Assembly: GCF_001905905.1 (NCBI RefSeq)
Contig: NZ_LIVT01000023.1
Span: 1-38,053 of the forward strand
Direction: 5' to 3'
DNA length: 38,053 nucleotides
DNA from: Streptomyces sp. CB02366
GTDB taxonomy: Bacteria > Actinomycetota > Actinomycetes > Streptomycetales > Streptomycetaceae
A model generated the notes under the pieces. It worked only from the letters and a program-made list of their open reading frames with translations, searched no databases and was not told the DNA's origin. Positions 7,981 to 18,422 of the stretch are shown piece after piece; position 1 is the first letter of the stretch, and the number at the start of each line of letters is the position of its first letter. The translations under genes and the position numbers were made by a program.

Positions 7981-8010
7981 CGAGTGGGCAGGTCAAGGAC
8001 GGAGGTCGGC

Positions 8011-8637
8011 GTGAGAAGCAGCGGCGACGGTACGGCGGCGGGTGGGCCGTATCCGCAGCACGGCAGTGGAGCCGACCACGCCATCAGGCAGCCGGTTCAG
8101 CCGGCGGCGGTGGCAGGGGGCGGCAGGGCAGCGGCGAGCGGTGCCGACGACATCGGCTATCGCGGACCGACGGCGTGCGCGGCGGCGGGCATCACCTACC
8201 GCCAGTTGGACTACTGGGCCCGTACGGGACTGGTGGAGCCCAGTGTGCGCCCGGCCTACGGGTCGGGAACCCAGCGTCTCTACAGCTTCCGGGACGTGGT
8301 CCTCCTCAAGATCGTCAAACGGTTCCTGGACACCGGGGTCGCTCTGCAGAACATCCGCACCACGGTCCAGCACCTGAGGGCCCGCGGATTCCAGGACCTC
8401 GAACGCATGACGCTGATGAGCGACGGGGCCACGGTCTACGAATGCTCCTCGCCCGACGAGGTCGTCAGCCTGCTCCAGGGCGGGCAGGGCGTCTTCGGGA
8501 TCGCCGTCGGCGTCGTCTGGCGGGACGTCGACGCGGCGCTCTCGCAACTGCACGGCGAGCGGGTCGACACCGGCGAGACGCTCGTCGGCCACAACCCCGC
8601 GGACGAGCTGGCCCGGCGGCGCAACCGCGCGGGCTGA
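8011..8637 (+). CDS. MerR-family transcriptional regulator (Rv1830-like)
   Basis: 208 residues. A low-complexity Gly/Ala/Pro-rich N-terminus (1-~50) precedes a MerR winged helix (about 52-125) with TYRQLDYWARTGLVEPS and GSGTQRLYSFRDVVLLKIVKRFLDTG. A C-terminal region follows (YECSSPDEVVSLLQGGQGVFGIAVGVVWRDV). There are no metal-binding cysteines in a MerR/CueR arrangement, so it is a metal-independent member. The GTG at 8011 has GGAGG at 8001-8005 and lies downstream of the mapped promoter motif. The syntenic equivalent in M. tuberculosis is Rv1830. A perfect 18-base palindrome before the promoter may bind this protein or FtsR (inference). A very strong terminator follows. Confidence 0.9.
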   Translation: MRSSGDGTAAGGPYPQHGSGADHAIRQPVQPAAVAGGGRAAASGADDIGYRGPTACAAAGITYRQLDYWARTGLVEPSVRPAYGSGTQRLYSFRDVVLLKIVKRFLDTGVALQNIRTTVQHLRARGFQDLERMTLMSDGATVYECSSPDEVVSLLQGGQGVFGIAVGVVWRDVDAALSQLHGERVDTGETLVGHNPADELARRRNRAG

Positions 8638-8677
8638 ACGGTCCGGCCGAACGGCGCGAGGCGCCGACAGGACAGGG

Positions 8678-8718
8678 ACGGGACGGTCCGGCCCCCCCGG
8701 GGGGCCGGACCGTCCCGT
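8678..8718. terminator. Very strong hairpin terminator
   Basis: Two 20-base perfectly complementary arms (8678-8697 and 8699-8718) separated by a single base, followed by TGTC. It closes the garA-merR block before dinB. It lies 40 bases after the merR stop and 29 before the dinB start. Confidence 0.9.
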
Positions 8719-8747
8719 TGTCAGTGCCGTAGGGCAGCATCGGCGGG

Positions 8748-10205
8748 GTGAGATCCGCGCCCACCATCCTCCACCTGGACATGGACGCCTTCTACGCGTC
8801 GGCGGAGCAGGCGGCCAAGCCGAGCCTGCGCGGCAAGGCGGTCGTGGTGGGCGGCCTGGGCCCCCGAGGCGTGGTCGCCACCGCCTCGTACGAGGCCCGG
8901 CGGCTGGGCGTGCACTCGGCGATGCCCACCGCGCAGGCCCGGCGGCTCGCCCCGAACGCGGCCTACCTGGTGCCCCGCTTCTCCCTGTACCGCACGGTGA
9001 GCGAGCAGGTGATGGGGCTCCTGGGGCGGCTGTCGCCCCTGGTGGAGCCGTTGAGCCTGGACGAGGCGTTCGTGGACCTGGAGGCGGGCGGCACGGCGGA
9101 CGACGCGGCCTCGGCCCGTGCGACGGGGGAGGGGCTGCGGGCGGCCATCCGGGCCGTGACCGGCCTCAGCGGCTCCGTCGGCCTCGCGGGCTCCAAGATG
9201 CTCGCCAAGATCGCCTCGGAGCGGGCCAAGCCGGACGGTCTCGTCCTCATCGAGCCGGGTTCCGAGCGCGAGCTGCTCGCCCCCCTGTCCGTCCGGGTCC
9301 TGCCGGGGGTGGGGCCGGCCACCGGCGACCATCTGCGGCGCGCCGGCATGACCACCGTCCACGACCTGGCCGAGGCCGGTGAGGCGGAGCTGGTGCGGCT
9401 GGTCGGCAAGGCCCACGGCCACGGGCTCCACCGGATGGCGCTGGGGCTCGACGACCGGCCGGTGGTCGCCGAGCGGGACGCCAAGTCCGTATCGGTGGAG
9501 GACACCTTCGACGTGGACCTGCACGACCGGGTGAGAGTGCGGGCCGAGGTGGAGCGGCTGGCCGTCCGGTGCGTGGAGCGGCTGCGGGCCGCCGACCGGT
9601 CGGGCCGCACGGTGGTGCTGAAGGTGCGCCGCTACGACTTCTCCACCCTGACCCGCTCCGAGACGCTCCGCGGGCCCACGGACGACCCCACGGTGGTCCG
9701 CGAGGCGGCCGGGCGCCTGCTGGAGTCCGTGGACACCACCGGGGGCGTACGGCTCCTGGGGGTCGGTGTCACGGGGCTGGCCGACTTCACCCAGGAAGAC
9801 CTGTTCGCCCAGGCGGCGGACGCCCGCGAACTCGCCCGGCGGGCCCTGGAGGACCGGGCGCGGGCCGTTGAGGACGGCGGGAGGGAGCGCGCGCCGAAGC
9901 CCGTCCCCGAGGGCCCCGAGCCGCTCGCCGCGCGGGGCTGGCCCGCCGGGCACGACGTGCACCACGAGAAGCACGGGCACGGCTGGGTTCAGGGGAGCGG
10001 CGTCGGGCGGGTCACCGTCCGGTTCGAGCAGCCGTGGAGCGAACCCGGCCGCGTGCTCACCTTCCGCGTCGACGACCCGCTGCTGCGCCCGGCCGACCCG
10101 CTGCCGCTCGTCCGCGAGCCGCCCGACTACTCCTCCTGGCCCGCCAGCCTGCCGAAGTCCCGGTCGGAACCCGACTCGGCGGGTGGCGGGACGTCCAGCC
10201 CGTAG
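8748..10205 (+). CDS. dinB: DNA polymerase IV (Y family), extended C-terminus
   Basis: 485 residues. A Y-family palm/fingers region (1-~180) carries the metal ligands D11, D13 (DMD) and D105-E106 (SLDEAF), with Y16 at the steric-gate position. The thumb with helix-hairpin-helix (VLPGVGPATGDHLRRAGM, about 184-202) and the little finger (~250-345) follow. Q349-E-D-L-F353 resembles a beta-clamp-binding QxxLF motif. The family is usually about 350-400 residues. Here ~110 extra residues include a compact block (GWPAGHDVHHEKHGHGWVQG and on, about 397-450) seen in actinobacterial homologues. All catalytic residues are present. The GTG start has no strong SD. The 3' end overlaps the convergent PRC-barrel gene by 79 bases. 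Confidence 0.94.
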   Translation: MRSAPTILHLDMDAFYASAEQAAKPSLRGKAVVVGGLGPRGVVATASYEARRLGVHSAMPTAQARRLAPNAAYLVPRFSLYRTVSEQVMGLLGRLSPLVEPLSLDEAFVDLEAGGTADDAASARATGEGLRAAIRAVTGLSGSVGLAGSKMLAKIASERAKPDGLVLIEPGSERELLAPLSVRVLPGVGPATGDHLRRAGMTTVHDLAEAGEAELVRLVGKAHGHGLHRMALGLDDRPVVAERDAKSVSVEDTFDVDLHDRVRVRAEVERLAVRCVERLRAADRSGRTVVLKVRRYDFSTLTRSETLRGPTDDPTVVREAAGRLLESVDTTGGVRLLGVGVTGLADFTQEDLFAQAADARELARRALEDRARAVEDGGRERAPKPVPEGPEPLAARGWPAGHDVHHEKHGHGWVQGSGVGRVTVRFEQPWSEPGRVLTFRVDDPLLRPADPLPLVREPPDYSSWPASLPKSRSEPDSAGGGTSSP

Positions 10206-10498
10206 TGGCGGTAGAGCTGCAACTCCTGCTCGGGCGAGAGGTGCCGGCCGACGCCGAAGTCCGGCGCGCCCTTGATCAGCGCCCGGTCGAAGGGGACGCG
10301 CAGCGTGTCCTCGACGAATTCGCTGGGCTCCAGCGGGACGAAGGCGTCCCTGCTGAACAGTCCGGTGCGCACGGCCGCCCATTCGGGCACGCCCGTCGCG
10401 TCGTCGAGATAGACCTCATCCACCGTTCCGATCTTGGCGCCCTTGCGATCGAATGCCTTGCGGCCGATCAGGCGGCGCGGATCGATATCGGTCTGCAC
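10127..10498 (-). CDS. PRC-barrel domain protein
   Basis: 123 residues from the GTG at 10498, which has GGGAGG five bases upstream. An upstream in-frame GTG at 10510 would add four residues. A PRC-barrel (about 5-80) has RRLIGRKAFDRKGAKIGTVDEVYLDD and EWAAVRTGLFSRDAFVPL, a fold used for small-ligand or protein binding. The tail contains GRHLSPEQELQLYRHYGL, typical of actinobacterial members. The function is unknown; family members are often stress-induced. It is convergent with dinB, with 79 bases of coding overlap, and divergent from the glycine-riboswitch transcript. Its promoter should lie in 10499-10630. Confidence 0.85.
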   Translation of the reverse strand: MQTDIDPRRLIGRKAFDRKGAKIGTVDEVYLDDATGVPEWAAVRTGLFSRDAFVPLEPSEFVEDTLRVPFDRALIKGAPDFGVGRHLSPEQELQLYRHYGLDVPPPAESGSDRDFGRLAGQEE

Positions 10499-10633
10499 AG
10501 TGCCTCCCACTGGTCGCGGCTGCTCAGGGTGGTCTGCGTTGCCCCACCAGCACCACAGAAGTGCAGATCCGCGGTGTCGGCCACTCGAGAGCTCCGGCGC
10601 GGGGGCCGCTGGTAGGCTGGCGGTGGCTGCTGA

Positions 10634-10858
10634 CCCCGTGCGGGAGAGTCCTCCGGTGCGGAATCCGGAGGCGCCGAAGGAGCAAATCCTCCCCGGAATC
10701 TCTCAGGCACCCGTACCGCACGGACGAGGTCACTCTGGAAAGCAGGGCGATGCCGTGCGGGCGCAGGCCCAGGCGGACTCGACCCTCACCGACGGTGAAA
10801 GTCGGCGCGCCTTCGGGCGGGCCGGTGAAGCTCTCAGGTTGAGATGACAGAGGGGGAG
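10634..10858 (+). promoter_or_regulatory. Tandem glycine riboswitch
   Basis: Two glycine-aptamer cores in series. The first has GGGAGAG (10642-10648), GCGCCGAAGGAGCAA (10671-10685), TCTCTCAGGCA (10699-10709) and ACTCTGGA (about 10732-10739). The second has ACGGTGAAAGTCGGC (10792-10806), CTCTCAGG (10831-10838) and ATGACAGAGGGGG (10844-10856). The gcvP RBS (10908-10913) comes 50 bases later, consistent with ON-switch control of glycine degradation by glycine. A TAGGCT at 10613-10618 is the best -10 candidate; no good -35 is seen. The boundaries are approximate. Confidence 0.9.
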
Positions 10859-10921
10859 GCCGTCCGGGCACTCGCGCCGCGGTGCCCCTCGCAGGTCGTG
10901 GCAGACCAGGAGGCCTCCATC

Positions 10922-13807
<2,886 letters not shown>

Positions 13808-13818
13808 GGAAGCCTGTC

Positions 13819-13854
13819 GTGAGGCGTGCGCCGTGAGCGCGGTGCACGCCTCAC
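13819..13854 (+). terminator. gcvP terminator
   Basis: An 11-bp perfect stem (13819-13829 with 13844-13854) and a 14-base loop, 11 bases after the gcvP stop. Confidence 0.8.
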
Positions 13855-13913
13855 ACGCGTCGGGGCCGGTGCGGAGTTCTCTCCGGGCCGGCCCCTCGTC
13901 CGTACGGCTGTTC

Positions 13914-14105
13914 TCAGGCGGCCTTCACCAGCGGCCGGTGCGGAGCGATGATCTGCCCGTTCGGCAGCAACTCGCCGGTGTCCTCGAAGAGCAGGACGCC
14001 GTTGCACAGAAGGCTCCAACCCTGTTCGGGGTGGTGGGCCGCCAGGCGGGCGGCCTCCCGGTCGGGTGAGTCAGCGGTGGGGCAGGGTGGCTGGTGCTGG
14101 CACAT
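13914..14105 (-). CDS. DUF5999 family small protein
   Basis: 63 residues starting MCQHQPPCPTA and containing HPEQGWSLLCNGVLLFEDTGELLP, the recognisable DUF5999 pattern of streptomycetes. Three cysteines (2, 8, 33) and several His could bind metal, but no function is known. The chosen ATG matches the conserved N-terminus; an in-frame ATG at 14162 would add 19 residues that look non-conserved. No clear SD precedes either. It is convergent with gcvP across the terminator. Confidence 0.75.
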   Translation of the reverse strand: MCQHQPPCPTADSPDREAARLAAHHPEQGWSLLCNGVLLFEDTGELLPNGQIIAPHRPLVKAA

Positions 14106-14347
14106 GGATGCGTTCTTTCGCTGCGTCGAGTCGAGTGTCCTGCGGCTGGATGAGGTGTTCATGCCGCCCCCGTATCAGTCGGTCGGGTCCCAGTGTTGCC
14201 CTACGGGGAGGAATCCGCAGGGATTTCGCTGCAGCACCCGTACTCCTCCCTTGACGCATCACCCGCGCGGACGGTTCACCGCAACTGCACTGTCCCTTTG
14301 GGTGGTTCGGGGTGACCGGAAGGGGCTAGTCCGAGTGGGGAACGCGC
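14106..14347. other. Intergenic stretch without a gene
   Basis: Together with the hairpin at 14348-14410 this separates two minus-strand genes and should hold the DUF5999 promoter. A TTGACG (14253-14258, plus strand) has no matching -10 or gene. Nothing else is evident. Confidence 0.5.
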
Positions 14348-14410
14348 GGCCCCCGCCGGGCCCGTGCCGTCTCCCCGGTATGCGGGGGCGGTGCGGGCCC
14401 GGCGGGGGCC
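14348..14410 (-). terminator. Terminator of the conserved hypothetical gene at 14428
   Basis: Perfect 17-base GC-rich arms (14348-14364 and 14394-14410) with a 29-base loop, starting 18 bases past the stop of the minus-strand gene. Confidence 0.75.
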
Positions 14411-14427
14411 GGTGTGCCGGGCGGCGG

Positions 14428-15012
14428 TCAGGCCGAGCTCAGGAGCGGCCCGGGGGCCACGCGCATCGAGAGGACGGGCAGCAGATCGGCGACCCGGTGC
14501 GGGCGGTGCGCGGCGATGCCCGGCGGGGCCGGCGCCAGGGGCACCAGGACGTCCGTCGGCGCGAGCAGCCCCCCGGCGGGATCGGCCTCGGTGTCCCCGT
14601 GCAGCCACAGGGCGATCATGTACAGCTCCGGGATGGACAGCAGCCGCGCCTGGCAGGTTGCGGCGGAGGCTTCCGCCTGCCGGACGGCCAGCTCGGTCGA
14701 GGCGAGGTAGGGGCCCTCGAAGAAGTGCGAGAACGTCCAGCCGTCGGGGGTGAGCACGGTGTCCGCCGCGGCGACCGGGCGGCCCTCGCTCCGGATCAGG
14801 AAGCGCCAGGCCGCCAGACGCGTCAGGGGCGCCGTCCGGTCGGCGGTGATCCGGCCCAGCACATGCACGGGGAGCGGGAGTTCGGGGCTCAGCGGTCCCG
14901 GGACGGACCGGAGAGCGGGTGTTCGGGCCTCGCGGACGGCTGTGGGAGAGCCGAGGGCCGCGAGGACGCTGCGCAGGGCGGGCGCGGGAGCCGGGGGGAC
15001 ATGCAGCGGCAT
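14428..15012 (-). CDS. Conserved Streptomyces hypothetical protein
   Basis: 194 residues, soluble, rich in Ala, Pro and Leu. It begins MPLHVPPAPAPALR and contains SPELPLPVHVLGRITADRTAPLTRLAAWRFLIR and FSHFFEGPYLASTE. I recognise it only as a streptomycete conserved protein without an assigned domain. The ATG at 15012 has GAGAGG about ten bases upstream; the open frame continues 22 codons further without support. It ends at a strong terminator. The 488-base region before it also serves the divergent carboxylate-amine ligase, so the pair could share control. Confidence 0.75.
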   Translation of the reverse strand: MPLHVPPAPAPALRSVLAALGSPTAVREARTPALRSVPGPLSPELPLPVHVLGRITADRTAPLTRLAAWRFLIRSEGRPVAAADTVLTPDGWTFSHFFEGPYLASTELAVRQAEASAATCQARLLSIPELYMIALWLHGDTEADPAGGLLAPTDVLVPLAPAPPGIAAHRPHRVADLLPVLSMRVAPGPLLSSA

Positions 15013-15500
15013 GATGGGTCGCCTCTCACTTCGGAGACACGGTGATGCTTGGGCGGGCGCCGACGACATCGTCGGCATGCGAAGGGGCCGGAACAGGCCG
15101 GCGACGGGCGAGCCGTAGCAGCTCTCTGCCTCGTTGAGCGGAGTTTATATGACTCTTGTTCACGCAGTGTTTCCGCTAGCAGTCGGGGATATGTCGCACA
15201 AGGCGTCATCCCGCCTTCGGAATGCGTTATTCCTCACGATTTGACATCCGGTTTCCGGCGCCGACCTGGCGTTCTTCCGGCGGTGCGGTAGGCCAAAATT
15301 CGCCGCCGCTTTCGATGCGCATACCTCGGCGGTAAAGGCCGCGTGTCGCATGCCCGAGGAATGTGCCCCCGGTCTCCTTCAACCAGACTATCGGGTATCG
15401 GAGGCCGATGGGGACGTTACGGATCACTCCCACGGGGCATTATCGATCGTGATGCGAGCGGCCTGGCCCGCGGGCCGCCCACTGGAGGAGGGACCCCTCG
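15013..15500. other. Long divergent intergenic region, no gene identified
   Basis: 488 bases, noticeably richer in A/T than its surroundings, between the divergent genes at 15012 (minus) and 15501 (plus). It holds TATATG near 15147, TTGACA at 15241-15246 without a good -10, and small open frames that I could not support. It probably contains both promoters, possibly with an upstream leader. Confidence 0.5.
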
Positions 15501-17006
15501 ATGGGGGAGAAGGTCGTGGCGGGAGCCGTTGACCTGTCCGATCGACAGGCATACCGCGCCAAGCTCAACCAGTGCCTGGAAGGGCTGGACAAACTTCTGG
15601 CGGAGCGGAGGTTCGACCGCCCGCGGAACCTGATGGGGCTGGAGATAGAGCTGAATCTGGCGGGTTCCGACGGGATGCCCCGAATGATGAACCAACAAGT
15701 GCTCCAACGCATCGCGAGCCGGGATTTCCAGACCGAACTGGGCATGTTCAACCTCGAAGTGAATATCGTTCCGCACCGCCTCGGCGGCCGGGTGTTCGAT
15801 CAGCTCTCGGAGGAGTTGCGCACCGGTCTCGCCTATGCGCACCGCAAGGCGGGGGAGGTGGACGCGGGGATCGTGATGATCGGAATCCTGCCCACCCTGG
15901 GGGAGCACGACGTGGTGTCCTCCAACCTCTCCGACGTGGACCGCTACACCTTGCTCAACGATCAAATGGCGGCCGCCCGGGGGGAGGATTTCCTCCTGGA
16001 CATCGAAGGCGCCGAGCGGTTGGTCTCCACCTCGCCCTCGATCGCTCCGGAGGCGGCCTGCACCTCGGTCCAGCTCCATCTCCAGGTGACGCCGGACCGG
16101 TTCGCCGACGTGTGGAACGCCGCCCAGGCGATCACCGGCGCCCAGATCGCGCTGGGCGCCAACGCCCCGTTCCTCTTCGGCAAGGAGCTGTGGCGGGAGT
16201 CCCGCCCGCCCCTGTTCCAGCAGGCCACCGACGTGCGCCCGCCGGAGCTGGCGAATCAGGGGGTACGGCCCAGGACCTGGTTCGGGGAGCGTTGGATCAC
16301 CTCCGCCCACGAGCTGTTCGAGGAGAACCTGCGCTACTTCCCGCCGCTGCTGCCGATCTGCGACGACGAGGACCCGCTGAAGGTGCTGGAGGAGGGCGGG
16401 GTGCCCCAGCTGGCCGAACTGGTGCTGCACAACGGCACGGTCTACCGCTGGAACCGCCCGGTGTACGGAATCGCCGACGGCGTCCCCCACCTGCGGGTGG
16501 AGAACCGCGTCCTGCCCGCCGGACCGACGGTCACCGACGTGATCGCCAACGCCGCGTTCTACTACGGGCTGGTGCGGGCGCTCGCGGAGGAATCCCGGCC
16601 GGTGTGGAGCCGGCTGCCCTTCGAGGCCGCCGAGGAGAACTTCACCGAGGCGTGCCGCCACGGCATCGAGGCCGAGATGCTCTGGCCCCGCCCCGGCCGT
16701 TCCGGTGGGCTGACCAGGATCCCCGCCGTACAGCTGGTGCTGGAAGAGCTGCTGCCGCTGGCCGCCGCGGGGCTGGACGCCTGGCACATCGAGCCCGCGG
16801 ACCGGGACCGCTACCTCGGGGTGATCGAGGAGCGGTGCAAGCGGCGCGTCAACGGGGCCTCCTGGCAGGTGGCCACCTACCGCCGTGCCCTGGACGCCGG
16901 GCTCCGGCGGGAGGCGGCGCTCGCGGCCACCACCCGCCGCTACGCCGAGCTGATGCACGCCGGGGAGCCGGTCCACACCTGGCCGGTGGGCTTCCCCGCG
17001 CCCTGA
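15501..17006 (+). CDS. GCS2-family carboxylate-amine ligase (glutamate-cysteine ligase-like)
   Basis: 501 residues. An ATP-grasp-like glutamine-synthetase fold of the GCS2 family is supported by the N-terminal NLMGLEIELNL, the acidic FNLEVNI, and further conserved blocks TSVQLHLQV and GANAPFLFGKELW. The family couples a carboxylate to an amine with ATP. Actinomycetes use mycothiol rather than glutathione, so the true substrate pair is unknown; ergothioneine biosynthesis (EgtA) uses a distinct GCS type, and no other egt gene is nearby. The ATG is set by GGAGGAGGG about ten bases upstream. It stands alone, with a long leader region and a strong terminator. Confidence 0.88.
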   Translation: MGEKVVAGAVDLSDRQAYRAKLNQCLEGLDKLLAERRFDRPRNLMGLEIELNLAGSDGMPRMMNQQVLQRIASRDFQTELGMFNLEVNIVPHRLGGRVFDQLSEELRTGLAYAHRKAGEVDAGIVMIGILPTLGEHDVVSSNLSDVDRYTLLNDQMAAARGEDFLLDIEGAERLVSTSPSIAPEAACTSVQLHLQVTPDRFADVWNAAQAITGAQIALGANAPFLFGKELWRESRPPLFQQATDVRPPELANQGVRPRTWFGERWITSAHELFEENLRYFPPLLPICDDEDPLKVLEEGGVPQLAELVLHNGTVYRWNRPVYGIADGVPHLRVENRVLPAGPTVTDVIANAAFYYGLVRALAEESRPVWSRLPFEAAEENFTEACRHGIEAEMLWPRPGRSGGLTRIPAVQLVLEELLPLAAAGLDAWHIEPADRDRYLGVIEERCKRRVNGASWQVATYRRALDAGLRREAALAATTRRYAELMHAGEPVHTWPVGFPAP

Positions 17007-17009
17007 GGG

Positions 17010-17075
17010 GCACGGGCGCCGTACGGAGGGGGCGACGGCTCCGGGTTTCCGGGCCTGTCGCCCCCTGCGCCGTGC
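17010..17075 (+). terminator. Terminator after the carboxylate-amine ligase gene
   Basis: A 10-bp perfect inner stem (17027-17036 with 17057-17066). The outer arms (17010-17019 with 17067-17075) pair with one bulge. It starts four bases after the stop. Confidence 0.75.
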
Positions 17076-17177
17076 GATGCGGAGGCGCGGGGCCGTGGGG
17101 CGGGCGCCGCGGGGGGCCGTCACTCCCTCGGCGCAGCGCGGTGCGGGGCGGCGCCGTGCTGTGCGGAGGGGCCGTGG

Positions 17178-17324
17178 CTACTCCTGGCCCGCGCGGCCGT
17201 TCCGGCCCGCCGTCGTGACCGCCCGCCGGATCACCGCCCGGATCTCCGCCGGGTCGCTCACCTCGTAACCGTCGCCGCCGGCGCCCCGGGCGCTCTCGGC
17301 GACCTCGGCGCGGTCCGCGTCCGG
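17178..17324 (-). pseudogene. Possible C-terminal remnant of a TPP-dependent enzyme
   Basis: About 48 codons ending in a stop read like the last helices of a thiamine-diphosphate enzyme: ARGAGGDGYEVSDPAEIRAVIRRAV, comparable to the usual GxxGYRVxDPAEL-x-AL pattern. No upstream portion of such an enzyme is present; the same frame upstream is unrelated GC-rich sequence. It may be a relic, a short unrecognised protein or chance. The rest of 17076-17546 shows no gene; AAAAGGCAGG just before 17547 serves the next gene. Confidence 0.3.
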
Positions 17325-17546
17325 GACTCGGGTGGTCCCGGCGTCCTTCCGCCGGGCGGCGGTCGGGCAAGCTATGACGTCCCATGTCGGTGGTGCCCCC
17401 TTGAGGACGGAACAAGGAAACGGGGGCCCCGACCACCAGCGATGGTGGCCGTCCCCGGCCTGCCGCGCGCGGTCTTCGTGCGTGCGGTCGAGACCCTGGC
17501 GGGGTGGTCGGTGGGATGAGACGCGATCGCAGAACAAAAGGCAGGT

Positions 17547-18347
17547 GTGCAGGTGGAGTCCGGGCGCGTGGCTGATGCTTTTCCCCAAGAGGCCGTGTCA
17601 CGAAGGGTTTTGCGGTCCGAGACGGTGCTGGTCCTGGCGCTCTCCCTGGGCGCCAGCGGGGTGTCCGCCCTCATCAGTTTTGTCGGATCCCTGACGAAAC
17701 CCGGCGGACTGAAGGACCAGGCGGCGACGCTCAACGGCTCGTACGCCCCGGACCGCCCCTGGCTGGATCTGGCCTGGCAAATGTTCGGGATCGCGACGGC
17801 CCTGGTCCCGGTCGCCCTGGTGGCGCACCTGCTGCTCCGGGAGAGGGCGAGCCTGCGGACGATCGGATTCGACCGTGCCGAGCCCTGGTTCGACCTGGGC
17901 CGCGGAACCCTGGTCGCGGCCGGCATCGGCAGTGCGGGCCTCGCCTTCTACCTCGTCGCCCGCACCACCGGGTTCAACCTGACGGTCGTGCCCGAGTCCC
18001 TGCCCGACGTCTGGTGGAAGTTCCCCGTACTGATCCTCTCGGCGATCCAGAACTCCGTGGTGGAGGAGGTCATCGTCCTCGGATACCTGCTGCGCAGGCT
18101 CGGACAGTTGGGCTGGACCCCGATGGCCGCCCTGGCGGCGAGTTCCGTGCTGCGCGGGTCGTACCACCTGTACCAGGGGATCGGCGGTTTCATCGGCAAC
18201 GTCGTGATGGGCGTCGTCTTCGTGCTGCTCTACCGGCGCTGGGGCCGGGTGGGCCCGCTCGTCGTCGCGCACGCGCTCCTGGACATCGGGGCGTTCGTCG
18301 GTTACGCCCTGCTCGCGGGCCGGGTCGACTGGCTGCCGACGCCCTGA
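17547..18347 (+). CDS. CPBP-family intramembrane protease (Abi/CAAX-like)
   Basis: 266 residues with about seven or eight hydrophobic segments. CPBP motifs: motif 1 at E173-E174 (VVEEVIVLGYLL), motif 2 with H207 (SSVLRGSYHLYQG), motif 3 with N218 (GNVVMGVVF) and motif 4 with H242 (VVAHALLD). The Arg usual four positions after the glutamates is Leu178, but the Glu and His residues are kept, so activity is possible. Members process prenylated or bacteriocin-type peptides or act as immunity proteins; no such peptide gene is seen here. The GTG at 17547 follows a weak GGCAGG; a second GTG two codons later is possible. A bidirectional hairpin follows. Confidence 0.87.
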   Translation: MQVESGRVADAFPQEAVSRRVLRSETVLVLALSLGASGVSALISFVGSLTKPGGLKDQAATLNGSYAPDRPWLDLAWQMFGIATALVPVALVAHLLLRERASLRTIGFDRAEPWFDLGRGTLVAAGIGSAGLAFYLVARTTGFNLTVVPESLPDVWWKFPVLILSAIQNSVVEEVIVLGYLLRRLGQLGWTPMAALAASSVLRGSYHLYQGIGGFIGNVVMGVVFVLLYRRWGRVGPLVVAHALLDIGAFVGYALLAGRVDWLPTP

Positions 18348-18360
18348 GGCTTCCGGCGCC

Positions 18361-18416
18361 GCCGGGGCGGTGGGAGGGCGCGCCGAGCCTCCGGCGCACC
18401 CTCCCACCGCCCCGGC
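18361..18416. terminator. Bidirectional terminator between convergent genes
   Basis: Perfect 18-base arms (18361-18378 and 18399-18416) with a 20-base loop, between the CPBP stop (18347) and the PhzF stop (18423). Confidence 0.88.
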
Positions 18417-18422
18417 GGGTCG

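Noticed and set aside
7933..8010. Longer N-terminus of the second MerR protein from GTG 7933
   Set aside because: A good TTGACG-17-TACCTT promoter lies inside it, so the transcript begins later.
10844..10921. Upstream in-frame ATG for gcvP
   Set aside because: It is part of the second glycine aptamer core; the real start has its own AGGAGG at 10908-10913.
14253..14258. TTGACG box on the plus strand
   Set aside because: No -10 at 16-18 bases and no plus-strand gene follows.
15227..15433. Minus-strand 68-codon open frame (RNVPIGLRYPIVWLKETGGTFLG and on)
   Set aside because: Composition is protein-like, but third-position GC is mixed, there is no SD, and no family is recognised.
15350..15532. 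Plus-strand 60-codon open frame overlapping the ligase start
   Set aside because: No SD or recognisable family; it overlaps the well-supported start at 15501.
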